Of a stretch of DNA of 50,753 nucleotides, positions 8,192 to 16,202 are shown in pieces. Source of the DNA: an uncultured Photobacterium sp. (GTDB lineage Bacteria > Pseudomonadota > Gammaproteobacteria > Enterobacterales > Vibrionaceae); assembly GCF_947039875.1 (NCBI RefSeq), contig NZ_CAMRAN010000030.1, positions 1 through 50,753 on the forward strand. The letters are read 5' to 3'. Under the pieces are notes generated by a model. The model did not search any database, had not been told where the DNA came from, and saw only the letters and a list, made by a program, of their open reading frames with translations. Both the position numbers and the translations under genes were made by a program. The stretch's first letter is position 1; each line of letters opens with the position of its first letter.

Positions 8192-8326
8192 TTACAGAGA
8201 ACCGTTACTAAATCGGAAACTAAAATAAGAGGCAGAAAAAAAGGCCATTACAGTACATACCGCATTAAAAGAAGACATATGCGATATCGATGATAAGGGG
8301 GGTTCATATTGGTGGTATTGCGTCAT
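8192..8326 (-). CDS. putative aromatic-rich leader peptide (44 aa)
   Basis: A 44-codon frame on the permease strand, starting MTQYHQYEPPLSS and ending SFRFSNGSL. AGGAG (plus-strand 8334-8338) lies seven bases before the ATG, an ideal spacing and one of the better ribosome binding sites in the region. Residues 29-39, FFSASYFSFRF, hold seven aromatic residues in eleven, and two more Tyr lie at positions 4 and 7. It stops 97 bases before tyrP. Amino-acid-rich leaders before amino-acid genes (pheL, trpL, tnaC) are established; its role here is inferred. No U-tract terminator is visible between it and tyrP, so classical attenuation is not shown. It could instead be a small hydrophobic protein. Confidence 0.55.
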   Translation of the reverse strand: MTQYHQYEPPLSSISHMSSFNAVCTVMAFFSASYFSFRFSNGSL

Positions 8327-8386
8327 TATCGTACTCCTAAACGATGAAACTCAGTTTATTAGCCATATTCGGTCAGAATATAATCG

Positions 8387-8404
8387 CTGTTTCGGTCAAA
8401 ACAG
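8387..8404. promoter_or_regulatory. palindrome upstream of the leader ORF
   Basis: CTGTTT and AAACAG form a perfect 6-bp inverted repeat around a 6-bp centre, about 60-80 bases upstream of the leader ORF start. TGACC recurs three times within about 40 bases on the minus strand. It could be an operator for leader-tyrP transcription. It does not match the TyrR box spacing. Confidence 0.35.
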
Positions 8405-8483
8405 TGTGGTCAGCTAATAGCATCATACTAAAGCACATTGTTCAGGAATGGAATGAATGATTCTATTTCTGTTTCTATTCAAC

Positions 8484-8510
8484 AAAAAAACCCAATCCGA
8501 AGACTGGGTC
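8484..8510 (-). terminator. terminator of the DUF805 operon
   Basis: On the minus strand ACCCA pairs with TGGGT, extended by GTC/GAT pairing in the inner stem, and a run of seven T's follows. It lies 30 bases after the DUF805 stop. Confidence 0.75.
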
Positions 8511-8539
8511 ATGTTCATTTAATTAAGATATCAACGAAT

Positions 8540-8926
8540 TTAGACGCTTAGTGTTGAATTATCATTCTGTTTTGGATTACTACCAAAACGGTTACTGCCT
8601 TCGGCACTGTTTTGCACCATAAAATAAAGCAGAACCAAAATACCAACAATTGGGATTAACATAATTAACGCCCACCAGCCGGTACGATCTTGATCATGCA
8701 AACGACGAACAGTAACAGCTACTGTCGGAATAAAGGCAAAAACTGCATATAACGCGGCTAACACCCCATAGCCTTCCATCAAGGTTGGTAGCTGTAATGT
8801 TGTATCAACGAGACTGCATGCCATACTTATCAATGCGTTAATTAAGGTAAAAAACCAAAATTCTTTTCTGCGGGAACGCCCTTGAAATTGAGCATATTTA
8901 CTAAGAACTAAAAAATACCAATTCAT
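8540..8926 (-). CDS. DUF805 inner-membrane protein
   Basis: A 128-residue membrane protein of the DUF805 family (E. coli YhaH and YhaI). It has the family hallmarks: an N-terminal WYFLVLSKYAQFQGRSRRKEFW stretch in which a short amphipathic start precedes the conserved R-R-E-F-W, then three to four membrane segments, and VRRLHDQDRTGWWAL between segments, the family's most conserved motif. The function of the family is unknown. AAGGAA precedes the ATG at good spacing. It lies 18 bases after the small protein gene on the same strand, so the two probably form an operon ending at the terminator near 8484. Confidence 0.9.
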   Translation of the reverse strand: MNWYFLVLSKYAQFQGRSRRKEFWFFTLINALISMACSLVDTTLQLPTLMEGYGVLAALYAVFAFIPTVAVTVRRLHDQDRTGWWALIMLIPIVGILVLLYFMVQNSAEGSNRFGSNPKQNDNSTLSV

Positions 8927-8944
8927 TCTTTTTCCTTGTTAATA

Positions 8945-9220
8945 TTAATAACGCTTAATGCGAACAACTTTCATTATTTCAAATTCTAAGCCAGCAACAA
9001 CAATGATGTCAGCGTAATAAGTCATATTGACTTTTGCACCAGTCAGCGTTTTATATTTTGACTTACGCTTAAATTTAAAAGGCACATTATAACCGTCTAT
9101 CATCAACGAATGCTGTATCCATTCACCATCATCCCGTTGAGTATGAGAAGACACGGTTAAACCATCACTATGAATTAATTGTTCATGCTTAGCAATGAGC
9201 TTATCGCTTTCCGATTTCAT
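8945..9220 (-). CDS. conserved small soluble protein
   Basis: A 91-residue protein that I do not recognise. It has no signal peptide or membrane segment. The N-terminal third is charged and probably helical (SDKLIAKHEQLI); the rest alternates hydrophobic and polar residues as in a small beta barrel or sheet, with a very basic patch FKFKRKSKYK near residues 49-58 and a basic end (VVRIKRY). That pattern suits nucleic-acid or phosphate binding, but this is only inference. It is first in a two-gene operon with the DUF805 gene, 18 bases upstream, and is preceded by the upstream nupC terminator, so it must have its own promoter in the 40-base gap or close to it. Confidence 0.75.
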   Translation of the reverse strand: MKSESDKLIAKHEQLIHSDGLTVSSHTQRDDGEWIQHSLMIDGYNVPFKFKRKSKYKTLTGAKVNMTYYADIIVVAGLEFEIMKVVRIKRY

Positions 9221-9253
9221 TGATCTTCTCCCATTATTGGTGCTTTTATTAGA

Positions 9254-9283
9254 TGCAAAAACAGAGAGCTAGGCTCTCTGTTT
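9254..9283. terminator. terminator of nupC
   Basis: ACAGAGAGC (9261-9269) and GCTCTCTGT (9273-9281) form a 9-bp stem with a 3-nt loop. On the minus strand it is followed by a run of T's and lies just after the nupC stop. Confidence 0.85.
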
Positions 9284-9314
9284 ATTTTAATTGCTTAGCG
9301 TGAATATATTACTC

Positions 9315-10544
9315 TTAAAGAGGAAGAAATAAACCTGCTAACGTTGCACTCATTAAATTTGCTAAGGTTGCGGCAAAAATAGCCTTCATACCTAAACGAG
9401 CGATTTCAGGGCGACGTTTCGGTACGATGCCGCCTAACCCACCCATTAACATCGCAATAGAGGTTAAGTTAGCAAACCCACATAATGCAAAAGTAACTAT
9501 CGCTTGAGAATGCTCACTCAGTTTAGCAATCGTTTCTGGTTTCATTAGCTCAGCAAAGGCAATAAACTCATTAACAGCAATTTTAGTACCAATAAGGCTA
9601 GCTGCCGTTGTCGCTTCTGACCAAGGTACCCCAATTAACCAAGCAACAGGTGCAAACAGGTAACCAAAAATCAGATTTAAACTTAGATCATCAATACCAA
9701 CCCAGTGACCAATATGACCAAGACCACCATTCACCATGGCAATTAAGCTGATAACAGCCAATAAACTTGCACCCACAGCCATTGCAATCTGTAAACCACT
9801 CAAAGCACCACGAGAAGCTGCATCGACTAAGTTAACGGGTTCATCTTCTTCACCGTCATCTTCTTCTTCCATGCTGTGTACACCTTCAGTTTGTGGCACG
9901 ATCAGTTTCGCCATCATTAATCCAGCAGGAGCAGACATAAAACTTGCCGCAATAAGGTACTTTAGCTGTACGCCAAGCCCAGCATAACCAACCATAGTAC
10001 CACCAGCAACAGAGGCTAATCCGCCCACCATTACGGCAAATAATTCAGATCGTGTCATTCGAGCAAGGAATGGACGAACAACCAATGGTGCTTCTACAGA
10101 GCCAACAAAGATATTTGCTGTTGCAGACATTGATTCAGTACGCGTCGTGCCCAATAAACGTTGTAATAAGCCACCAATACCGCGAATCACCCATTTCATG
10201 ATGCCCACGTAATATAATACGGAAATTAATGCTGAAAAGAAGACAATAGAAGGTAAGACATTAACCGCAAAAATAAAGCCTAATTTAAATTGGGCTAGTT
10301 GACCAAATAAGAAAGATGTCCCTTCATGGCCATAATCAATCACGCCAGAAACTGCGCCAGACACACTGTTTAGTACCACTCGACCAATGGGTACATAAAG
10401 AATAAAAGCTGCAAAGACAACTTGGATGCAAAAAGCACCGAGTACACTGCGCCAGTTCACTGCTGAGCGGTTTTCAGAAAATAAAAAACCAACTGTAAAA
10501 ATAGTAATTATACCGAGTAGGCCGACGAGATAATGCAAAGTCAT
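9315..10544 (-). CDS. nupC: concentrative nucleoside transporter NupC
   Basis: A 409-residue inner-membrane cation-coupled nucleoside importer of the CNT family, very like the Vibrio cholerae CNT of known structure. Hallmarks in order: SALISVLYYVGIMKWVIRG, the nucleoside-binding GSVEAPLVVRPF (helical hairpin 1), PWSEATTAASLIG, the conserved NEF motif in VNEFIAF, and FALCGFANLTSIA near the end. An acidic cytoplasmic loop (EEEDDGEEDEP) sits in mid-protein, as in other vibrio CNTs. GGGG ends two bases before the ATG, an unusually short spacing. A CRP-like site lies about 57 bases upstream, consistent with catabolite control of nucleoside uptake known in enterics. A LysR gene lies upstream on the same strand. 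Confidence 0.95.
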   Translation of the reverse strand: MTLHYLVGLLGIITIFTVGFLFSENRSAVNWRSVLGAFCIQVVFAAFILYVPIGRVVLNSVSGAVSGVIDYGHEGTSFLFGQLAQFKLGFIFAVNVLPSIVFFSALISVLYYVGIMKWVIRGIGGLLQRLLGTTRTESMSATANIFVGSVEAPLVVRPFLARMTRSELFAVMVGGLASVAGGTMVGYAGLGVQLKYLIAASFMSAPAGLMMAKLIVPQTEGVHSMEEEDDGEEDEPVNLVDAASRGALSGLQIAMAVGASLLAVISLIAMVNGGLGHIGHWVGIDDLSLNLIFGYLFAPVAWLIGVPWSEATTAASLIGTKIAVNEFIAFAELMKPETIAKLSEHSQAIVTFALCGFANLTSIAMLMGGLGGIVPKRRPEIARLGMKAIFAATLANLMSATLAGLFLPL

Positions 10545-10597
10545 TCCCCAATGTTTGGTGTAGTAAACGATTGCGGAAAGAGTGTATTCATAAAAAA

Positions 10598-10619
10598 AAG
10601 TGTGACAAGGATCAAATTG
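10598..10619 (-). promoter_or_regulatory. probable CRP site upstream of nupC
   Basis: On the plus strand TGTGACAAGGATCAAA, on the minus strand TTTGA-N6-TCACA, matches the CRP half-sites at nine of ten positions. It lies about 55-75 bases before the nupC ATG, a plausible activator position. CRP with CytR control of nupC is established in E. coli; use here is inferred. Confidence 0.55.
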
Positions 10620-10801
10620 TTATTACAAGCAACAGTAAATTAACAAAACACAGCTGAATTGCATTGTTTTTAAGCTAAGCAAACGAAATTCATTAGATTA
10701 GTTCCTGTGAGGGATACTATTACCCTCAATGTTTACAATTTGAAACATTCAAAGGTGAGTTTTAGCCAACCGTTTGCGCGTAATCGCTGTTTTTTACATC
10801 A

Positions 10802-11716
10802 TTACCATTTACACAAAATATTACCCACATCGATATGGCGTCGAATAAATTCAATGAATAGATTTACTTTATTCGGTAAAAATTTATGCCTTGGATAAAC
10901 AGCATATAAAGGCATATGCTGGGTTAATTGCCAATCTGGCATCAACCGAATCAACTTACCTTGGCGAATTTCATCAGTTAACAAATAGGTTGCTAAGTAC
11001 CCAACCCCATTACCTGCAATTGTCGCATCTCGAATAGCATCAGCAGAGTCAACACGGTAATTCCCCGTCACTTTAATATCCTGATTATCGCTTTGTTGAC
11101 TAAAGCTCCAGACATTATCTTTACGCTCACGACTAAAATAAATAATGCAATTATGCTCAATTAAGTCACTTGGATGATAAGGCACACCGTGAGTCGCTAA
11201 ATATTCAGGACTTGCCACCAATACAAAGTCACAATTACTCAAATGCCGCGCCACAAACCCTTCTGGTGGAGAATCCATAAACCCAATCCAAAGATCGAGC
11301 TGCTCTGCAATTAAATCAACACGATGATCAAATAAACTCAACTCTAAGTTTAATAATGGATGTTGTTCATGGAACTCATTAATATAGGGTGCTACGTGGT
11401 TAGATGCGAAAGACTGCGCAATACCTACGCGTAATAAACCTTGGGAATTGTCTTCATTTCCTAATAATTCACTTTCAGCTTCATTGATTTCTTCTACTAC
11501 TTTTTCACAATGCTTAGCAAACAAACGTCCCGCCTCTGTTAATGCAAAAGAGCGCGTTGTTCGTTGTACTAATTGTACTCCAAGTCGTTGTTCTAGTTGC
11601 TGGATAAGTTTACTCACTTGAGTGCGAGATATATCAAGTAACTGTGCTGCTTTAGTAAAGCTTTGTTGTTTAGTAAGTGCATTAAAAACAATCATTTGCT
11701 GTGCTTTTTTTAACAT
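10802..11716 (-). CDS. LysR-family regulator (CrgA-like)
   Basis: A 304-residue transcription regulator. Residues 1-60 are the winged helix-turn-helix (FNALTKQQSFTKAAQLLDISRTQVSKLIQQLEQRLG), followed by the linker helix and a type 2 periplasmic-binding-like effector domain; RVGIAQSF near residue 95 and NGVGYLATYL near residue 237 are typical of the CrgA/DsdC-like subgroup. The effector is not deducible. It is on the same strand as nupC, 257 bases upstream, with no obvious terminator in between, and diverges from the pst operon. Nothing suggests that it regulates pst, which has its own Pho boxes. Confidence 0.9.
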   Translation of the reverse strand: MLKKAQQMIVFNALTKQQSFTKAAQLLDISRTQVSKLIQQLEQRLGVQLVQRTTRSFALTEAGRLFAKHCEKVVEEINEAESELLGNEDNSQGLLRVGIAQSFASNHVAPYINEFHEQHPLLNLELSLFDHRVDLIAEQLDLWIGFMDSPPEGFVARHLSNCDFVLVASPEYLATHGVPYHPSDLIEHNCIIYFSRERKDNVWSFSQQSDNQDIKVTGNYRVDSADAIRDATIAGNGVGYLATYLLTDEIRQGKLIRLMPDWQLTQHMPLYAVYPRHKFLPNKVNLFIEFIRRHIDVGNILCKW

Positions 11717-11932
11717 CTACAACCTTTATCTTTAAATAAAAAATCTAATAACACCTATACGGGAAGATTCATTTAATCCGTAATTCTGTTGTCATGGATA
11801 GTATATGTCAGCCCTTTATTAACTGAATATTAATTCCTACTTGTTATACATAGAAAATAACACGTAATAGCAGCGTACATCGCTACATACCTCATCGTAT
11901 TTTATTACAACATTCATCGAGTGTTCAAACTT

Positions 11933-11961
11933 CTGAAACATTACTGTCACATAACTTTCCT
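11933..11961 (+). promoter_or_regulatory. tandem Pho-box array
   Basis: Three 7-bp units at exact 11-bp spacing: CTGAAAC (11933-11939), CTGTCAC (11944-11950) and CTTTCCT (11955-11961), separated by the AT-rich tetramers ATTA and ATAA. This matches the PhoB-box architecture (CTGTCAT repeats in phase) and lies 60-90 bases upstream of the pstS ATG. The middle unit is the best match. PhoB activation of pst under phosphate starvation is established for the family. Confidence 0.72.
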
Positions 11962-12022
11962 ACTCTTTGTCATGTTCATTCAAACCTATTGGCATTTTGC
12001 CCAACAAGAAAGGATTAGGAAA

Positions 12023-12844
12023 ATGAAAACAAAGATTATCGGCGCAGTTGTTGTTGCAAGTTCACTTATAACGAGTTCTGCAGTGTTTGCTGGCGAGACT
12101 ATCTCTGTTGTAGGTTCTAGCTCTGTTTCTCCCCTCATGGAAGTTTTGGGTGAGACTTATGCAAAATCTAACGATGTTACGGTAGAAGTTCAAGGACCAG
12201 GATCATCAGCGGGTATTCGTGTTGCTCACGATGGCTCGGCAGATCTTGGCATGTCATCACGTAGCTTGAAAAAATCAGAAGAATCACCACAACTTAAAGA
12301 AGTTGTTATTGCACGAGACGGTATTGCCGTGGTGGTGAATAACAGTAACTCGGTCACCGATCTAACCAAAGAACAAATCACTGAGATCTACAAAGGCAAT
12401 GTCACTAACTGGAAACAAGTGGGTGGTGAAGATAAACCTATCGTTGTCGCAACTCGCGATACAGCATCAGGTACCCGTGGTGCATTTGAAGACATTATGT
12501 CACTAAAGAAAAAAATTAACGGAATCAAAGTCTCTGCCATTTCACAAAAAGCACAAGTGGCAAGTGGCAATGGTCAGCTAAAAACAACGGTTGCGAATAA
12601 TCCTTTTGCTATCGGTTACATTTCACTAGGTTCAGTTGATAACACAGTAAAAGCACTTACCATTGATGGCCATAAACCATCGGTTGCTTCAATTAAAGCC
12701 GGTGATTATAGCGTTCAACGCCCATTCATTGTGGTTTATAAAGAAGGTCGTCCATCAGCTGAAGCATTACAATTCCTTACATGGACACAATCGCCAGCAG
12801 CACAAAAGATTGTTGCAGATAAAGGCTTTATCTCAGTTAACTAA
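12023..12844 (+). CDS. pstS: phosphate-binding protein PstS
   Basis: The periplasmic phosphate receptor of the high-affinity Pst ABC importer, 273 residues. A standard signal peptide (MKTKIIGAVVVASSLITSSA, cut after VFA) is followed by ISVVGSSSVSPLMEVL, the phosphate-binding loop of the PstS/SphX type. RDTASGTRGAFED near residue 150 provides further phosphate ligands. The frame is open from 11921, but that earlier start would put the Pho boxes inside the gene; TAGGA just before 12023 and the signal peptide decide for the later ATG. It is first in pstSCAB and is followed by an internal terminator, which should make PstS more abundant than the permease. Confidence 0.93.
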   Translation: MKTKIIGAVVVASSLITSSAVFAGETISVVGSSSVSPLMEVLGETYAKSNDVTVEVQGPGSSAGIRVAHDGSADLGMSSRSLKKSEESPQLKEVVIARDGIAVVVNNSNSVTDLTKEQITEIYKGNVTNWKQVGGEDKPIVVATRDTASGTRGAFEDIMSLKKKINGIKVSAISQKAQVASGNGQLKTTVANNPFAIGYISLGSVDNTVKALTIDGHKPSVASIKAGDYSVQRPFIVVYKEGRPSAEALQFLTWTQSPAAQKIVADKGFISVN

Positions 12845-12852
12845 TTTTTTTT

Positions 12853-12881
12853 AACGCTCAACATTTGAGTTGAGCGTTTTT
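12853..12881 (+). terminator. attenuating terminator between pstS and pstC
   Basis: AACGCTCAA (12853-12861) and TTGAGCGTT (12870-12878) form a 9-bp stem with a T-tract. With pstC only 50 bases further on and no strong separate promoter visible, it probably lets part of transcription through. Confidence 0.75.
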
Positions 12882-12930
12882 GACTTCTCAGAAATAGACA
12901 ATTATTGGTCTTGTTTCTGGAGTGTAGATT

Positions 12931-13842
12931 ATGACCATCGCAAATATTGAAAAATCGATCAAGGATACACCGTTGCTAAAGTCGAAGAAACGTATTGACT
13001 GGCGAGAATTGTTCTTTAAATACCTATTTATGCTCAGCGCAGCTATCGGTATTTTATCCCTCGTAACCATTGGCTATTTTATTTTCCGTGAAGGCTATGC
13101 GGCTTTTGCCTATTCAGGCGTTACTGGCATTATCTTTGGTACGGATTGGTTACCTCCAGCTCTCTATGGTATCGCACCGATGATTGTTGCTTCATTAGTC
13201 TCAACGGCTGGAGCAGTGATGATTGGCGTGCCTATTGGCGTATTAACCGCAATTTTTATTGCTGAAGTCGCCCCAAGATCACTCGCTAACTTTATTCGCC
13301 CAATGATTGAGCTTTTAGCGGGTATCCCCTCTGTTGTGTATGGCTTTTTTGGACTGGTTATTATTGTACCGCTGATTCAAGAAATATTTAACGTGCCAGC
13401 GGGTAACACCATCTTAGCGGGAATTATTGTACTTGCAGTGATGATCCTTCCAACTGTGATTACGATTTCTGAAACCTCAATTCGTGCAGTACCTCGTGCT
13501 TATAAAGAAGGCTCTTTAGCACTAGGGGCTTCATCAATGTTTACTATTTTTAAACTGATCGTCCCAGCAGCACGTTCTGGCATTATGACAGGTGTTATTT
13601 TAGGCGTAGCGCGTGCACTTGGTGAAACCATGGCCATTATTATGGTAATGGGTAATTCCCCTGCTATGCCTGAGGGGTTACTTGAATCTGCACGAACGTT
13701 AACAGCAAATATTGCCATTGAGATGTCTTACGCAACAGGAATTCACGCTAGCGCATTATACGCAACAGGTATTGTATTACTGGTATTTATTATGACGCTA
13801 AACGGTGCCCTCCTTTATCTTAACCGTGAGCGAGCAAGGTAA
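12931..13842 (+). CDS. pstC: phosphate ABC permease PstC
   Basis: One of the two membrane subunits of the phosphate importer, 303 residues with about six membrane segments. It carries the binding-protein-dependent permease signature: EGSLALGASSMFTIFKLIVP near residues 192-211, which docks to the ATPase PstB, and ELLAGIPSVVYGFFG near 128-142, typical of PstC/PstA. GGAG lies about ten bases before the ATG. It is slightly shorter than E. coli PstC. The pstA start follows its stop by six bases. Confidence 0.95.
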   Translation: MTIANIEKSIKDTPLLKSKKRIDWRELFFKYLFMLSAAIGILSLVTIGYFIFREGYAAFAYSGVTGIIFGTDWLPPALYGIAPMIVASLVSTAGAVMIGVPIGVLTAIFIAEVAPRSLANFIRPMIELLAGIPSVVYGFFGLVIIVPLIQEIFNVPAGNTILAGIIVLAVMILPTVITISETSIRAVPRAYKEGSLALGASSMFTIFKLIVPAARSGIMTGVILGVARALGETMAIIMVMGNSPAMPEGLLESARTLTANIAIEMSYATGIHASALYATGIVLLVFIMTLNGALLYLNRERAR

Positions 13843-13848
13843 TTTCTA

Positions 13849-14748
13849 ATGACTAATAATCACTCATTATCATCTCAACACTGCCGATTAGAAAATGCTA
13901 ATCCTGCAGCCCAAAAACTAAAAGATCGTCTGTCGCTCGCCATCATCTGGTTATCGGCAAGCATTACTGTTGGCTTTTTATTATGGGTAATGTGGTACAT
14001 TCTTAGCAATGGCCTCGCTCATGTTGATTGGTCTTTCATTAGCTCTAACTACACCACTATAGGTAAAGAATCCGGTATTTGGCCGATGATCATTTCAACA
14101 CTATATATGGTCATTGCCTCTATTTCGGTAGCGGCTCCATTAGGAATCATGACAGCCATTTATCTTACTGAATATGCCAAAGTGGGGAGCCGTTTAGTTA
14201 AAGTCATTCGTTTTTGTACTGAATCTTTAGCCGGTATTCCCTCTATTATTTATGGCCTTTTTGGTATGACCTTTTTTGTGGTTATTCTTAGATTTGGTTA
14301 TTCCATTTTATCAGGAGCATTAACATTAAGTATCTTAATTCTCCCAGTGATTATTCGTACCACTGAAGAAGCATTAATGGCTGTACCACAAACTTACCGT
14401 GAAGGCTCATACGGTTTGGGTGCCTCTAAAATTTATACTATTTGGCGACTTATTCTTCCTAGTGCAATGCCAGGAATTGTAACCGCTATTATCCTCAGCG
14501 TCGGTCGTGTTATTGGTGAATCAGCACCGGTATTTATGACAGCAGGCATGGTAGCGCGTATCCCTGAAAGTGTGTTTGACTCAGGACGTACGCTTACTGT
14601 TCACCTGTACAAGCTAACGCAAGAGCTCTACACCGTACATGAATGGAACCAAGCTTATGGTACCGCTACCGTACTCATTATTGTTGTTCTTGTTATCAAC
14701 CTGATTACCAAGCTTATCGCTAGCCGTTTTAACACTGCGACTTACTAA
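13849..14748 (+). CDS. pstA: phosphate ABC permease PstA
   Basis: The second membrane subunit of the phosphate importer, 299 residues, close to the usual PstA length. It has an N-terminal cytoplasmic stretch of about 30 residues, six membrane segments, [16 protein letters not shown] near residue 125, and the ATPase-docking loop [20 protein letters not shown] near residues 184-203. Its ribosome binding site (AAGGTAA) overlaps the end of pstC, so the two subunits are probably translated in a coupled way. It pairs with PstC in the membrane and with a PstB dimer. Confidence 0.95.
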   Translation: MTNNHSLSSQHCRLENANPAAQKLKDRLSLAIIWLSASITVGFLLWVMWYILSNGLAHVDWSFISSNYTTIGKESGIWPMIISTLYMVIASISVAAPLGIMTAIYLTEYAKVGSRLVKVIRFCTESLAGIPSIIYGLFGMTFFVVILRFGYSILSGALTLSILILPVIIRTTEEALMAVPQTYREGSYGLGASKIYTIWRLILPSAMPGIVTAIILSVGRVIGESAPVFMTAGMVARIPESVFDSGRTLTVHLYKLTQELYTVHEWNQAYGTATVLIIVVLVINLITKLIASRFNTATY

Positions 14749-14765
14749 ATTCTGAGGATATGAAC

Positions 14766-15515
14766 ATGAACAAATTTAATATTGAAAATCTTGATCTTTT
14801 CTATGGTCAAAACCAAGCACTGAAAAAAATCAATTTACCTATTCCTAATCGCCAAGTTACCGCACTTATTGGGCCTTCTGGCTGTGGAAAATCAACCTTA
14901 TTACGTTGTCTCAACCGTATGAACGACTTAATTGAAGGTGTGTCGATTAAAGGCTTACTGACTATTGATAATGAAAATGTCTATGGCAATATCGACGTTG
15001 CTCAGTTACGTATTAAGGTCGGCATGGTATTTCAAAAACCCAATCCATTTCCGATGAGTATTTATGAAAATGTTGCTTATGGTTTACGCGCACAAGGCAT
15101 CAAAGATAAAAAAACTTTAGACACCATCGTTGAACAATCATTGCGTGGTGCTGCCTTATGGGATGAAGTAAAAGATCGCTTAAAATCACATGCATTTGGC
15201 CTCTCTGGCGGTCAGCAACAGCGATTATGTATTGCGCGTACTATTGCAATGAAGCCTGAAGTAATATTAATGGACGAACCGACATCAGCGCTTGATCCTA
15301 TCGCAACCAAAAAAATTGAAGATTTAATGGAAACCCTAAAGAAAGAATTCACAATTGTGATTGTTACCCACTCAATGCAGCAAGCACGTCGTATATCAGA
15401 TCGTACCGCATTTTTCTTAATGGGTGAATTAGTTGAACATGATGAAACACAAAATCTCTTTAATAATCCAGCAGACGACCGTACTCGTGGTTATGTAAAT
15501 GGTGATTTTGGTTAA
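14766..15515 (+). CDS. pstB: phosphate ABC ATPase PstB
   Basis: The ATPase that powers phosphate import, 249 residues from the preferred start. Walker A (GPSGCGKST), the Q-loop in [20 protein letters not shown], the signature [13 protein letters not shown], Walker B with catalytic Glu ([13 protein letters not shown]) and the H-loop His in IVTHSMQQA are all intact. Two in-frame ATGs lie six bases apart; the second, at 14766, is chosen because GAGG lies eight bases before it, whereas it is only two bases from the first. A terminator follows at 15555 and no phoU gene follows, unlike most pst operons. Confidence 0.95.
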   Translation: MNKFNIENLDLFYGQNQALKKINLPIPNRQVTALIGPSGCGKSTLLRCLNRMNDLIEGVSIKGLLTIDNENVYGNIDVAQLRIKVGMVFQKPNPFPMSIYENVAYGLRAQGIKDKKTLDTIVEQSLRGAALWDEVKDRLKSHAFGLSGGQQQRLCIARTIAMKPEVILMDEPTSALDPIATKKIEDLMETLKKEFTIVIVTHSMQQARRISDRTAFFLMGELVEHDETQNLFNNPADDRTRGYVNGDFG

Positions 15516-15554
15516 CGCACTATGTAATGGATAATAATAGCGATGGTACAACTT

Positions 15555-15583
15555 GCCTCTTCTTTTTATGAAGGGGCTTTTTT
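15555..15583 (+). terminator. terminator of the pst operon
   Basis: GCCTCTTC and GAAGGGGC pair over 8 bp (one G-T) around a 7-nt loop, followed by six T's. Confidence 0.85.
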
Positions 15584-15658
15584 AATTTAAAACTGAACCC
15601 ATTGTATAAAAATGATCACCACAACAATAATAATAAAGCCATTGCAACCTTAATATTA

Positions 15659-15681
15659 AAGATGTATTTTATAGTCATGTT
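15659..15681 (+). promoter_or_regulatory. possible NsrR site upstream of the YeaR-like gene
   Basis: The left half AAGATGTATTT matches the NsrR consensus half-site (AAGATGYATTT) perfectly; the right half ATAGTCATGTT matches at about seven of eleven positions with the correct 23-bp overall spacing. It lies 36 bases before the ATG. In E. coli the homologous yeaR-yoaG operon is repressed by NsrR and relieved by nitric oxide. Regulation here is inferred. Confidence 0.5.
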
Positions 15682-15717
15682 TTATGGCATCACTATCGTT
15701 AATCAAAGGAGATTCTC

Positions 15718-16062
15718 ATGCCTATTATTCCAAGTGATTATGTTAATTATAAATCTACACCTATTTTTACCCCTGAAAATATCCCCAAAATGTTTCTGCA
15801 CCTTCATAATACCCGTGCTGGTGTCTATGGAAAAATCTGTGTTTTACAAGGCCAATTAAAATTTTATGGTTTTAAAGATCAACGTGGCGATATTGAGCAA
15901 GAAATTGTTGTCAATGCCGGAGATATGGCGATTAGTCCACCACAATATTGGCATAAAGTGGAATTTTTAACTGAAGATACCCAGTTCCAAGTGCGCTTTT
16001 ATGCGCAACAGAACAGTCAAATTGTACGTGATAATCTTAATGAACGTGCAACTCAAGCATAA
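15718..16062 (+). CDS. yeaR: YeaR-like DUF1971 cupin
   Basis: A 114-residue single-domain cupin of the DUF1971/TehB-like family, closest to E. coli YeaR, a small protein induced by nitrate and nitric oxide whose activity is unknown. Family features: PxDYVNYKSTPIFTPENIPK at the start, GVYGKICVLQGQLKFYGF near residues 36-53, and VVNAGDMAISPPQYWHKVEF near residues 75-94, whose His is the probable metal ligand. AAAGGAG lies just upstream of the ATG. It is monocistronic after the pst terminator. A candidate NsrR operator precedes it, agreeing with a nitrosative-stress role. Family sure; role inferred. Confidence 0.88.
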   Translation: MPIIPSDYVNYKSTPIFTPENIPKMFLHLHNTRAGVYGKICVLQGQLKFYGFKDQRGDIEQEIVVNAGDMAISPPQYWHKVEFLTEDTQFQVRFYAQQNSQIVRDNLNERATQA

Positions 16063-16166
16063 TGATGCAATAGCACAGACTTACAATTATTATCACTTCA
16101 ATGTGAAATTAACCCTATAATGACAGTACTTTAAAAATTATAAGCTAATCTTATCTATGCAGACCA

Positions 16167-16182
16167 ATCACTCAAGAGTGAT
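16167..16182. repeat. 16-bp palindrome upstream of the unknown gene
   Basis: ATCACTC and GAGTGAT flank AA in a perfect palindrome 20 bases before the start of the 126-residue protein gene. It could be an operator or a short hairpin in the leader. Confidence 0.4.
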
Positions 16183-16202
16183 GTATATTATAAGGTGTAA
16201 GA

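Noticed and set aside
8387..8404. TyrR box
   Set aside because: The palindrome has TGT-N10-ACA rather than the TGT-N12-ACA of the TyrR consensus.
11781..11810. Pho box at the two TGTCA motifs
   Set aside because: The TGTCA elements are 16 bases apart rather than 11, so they are out of phase; the array at 11933 fits much better.
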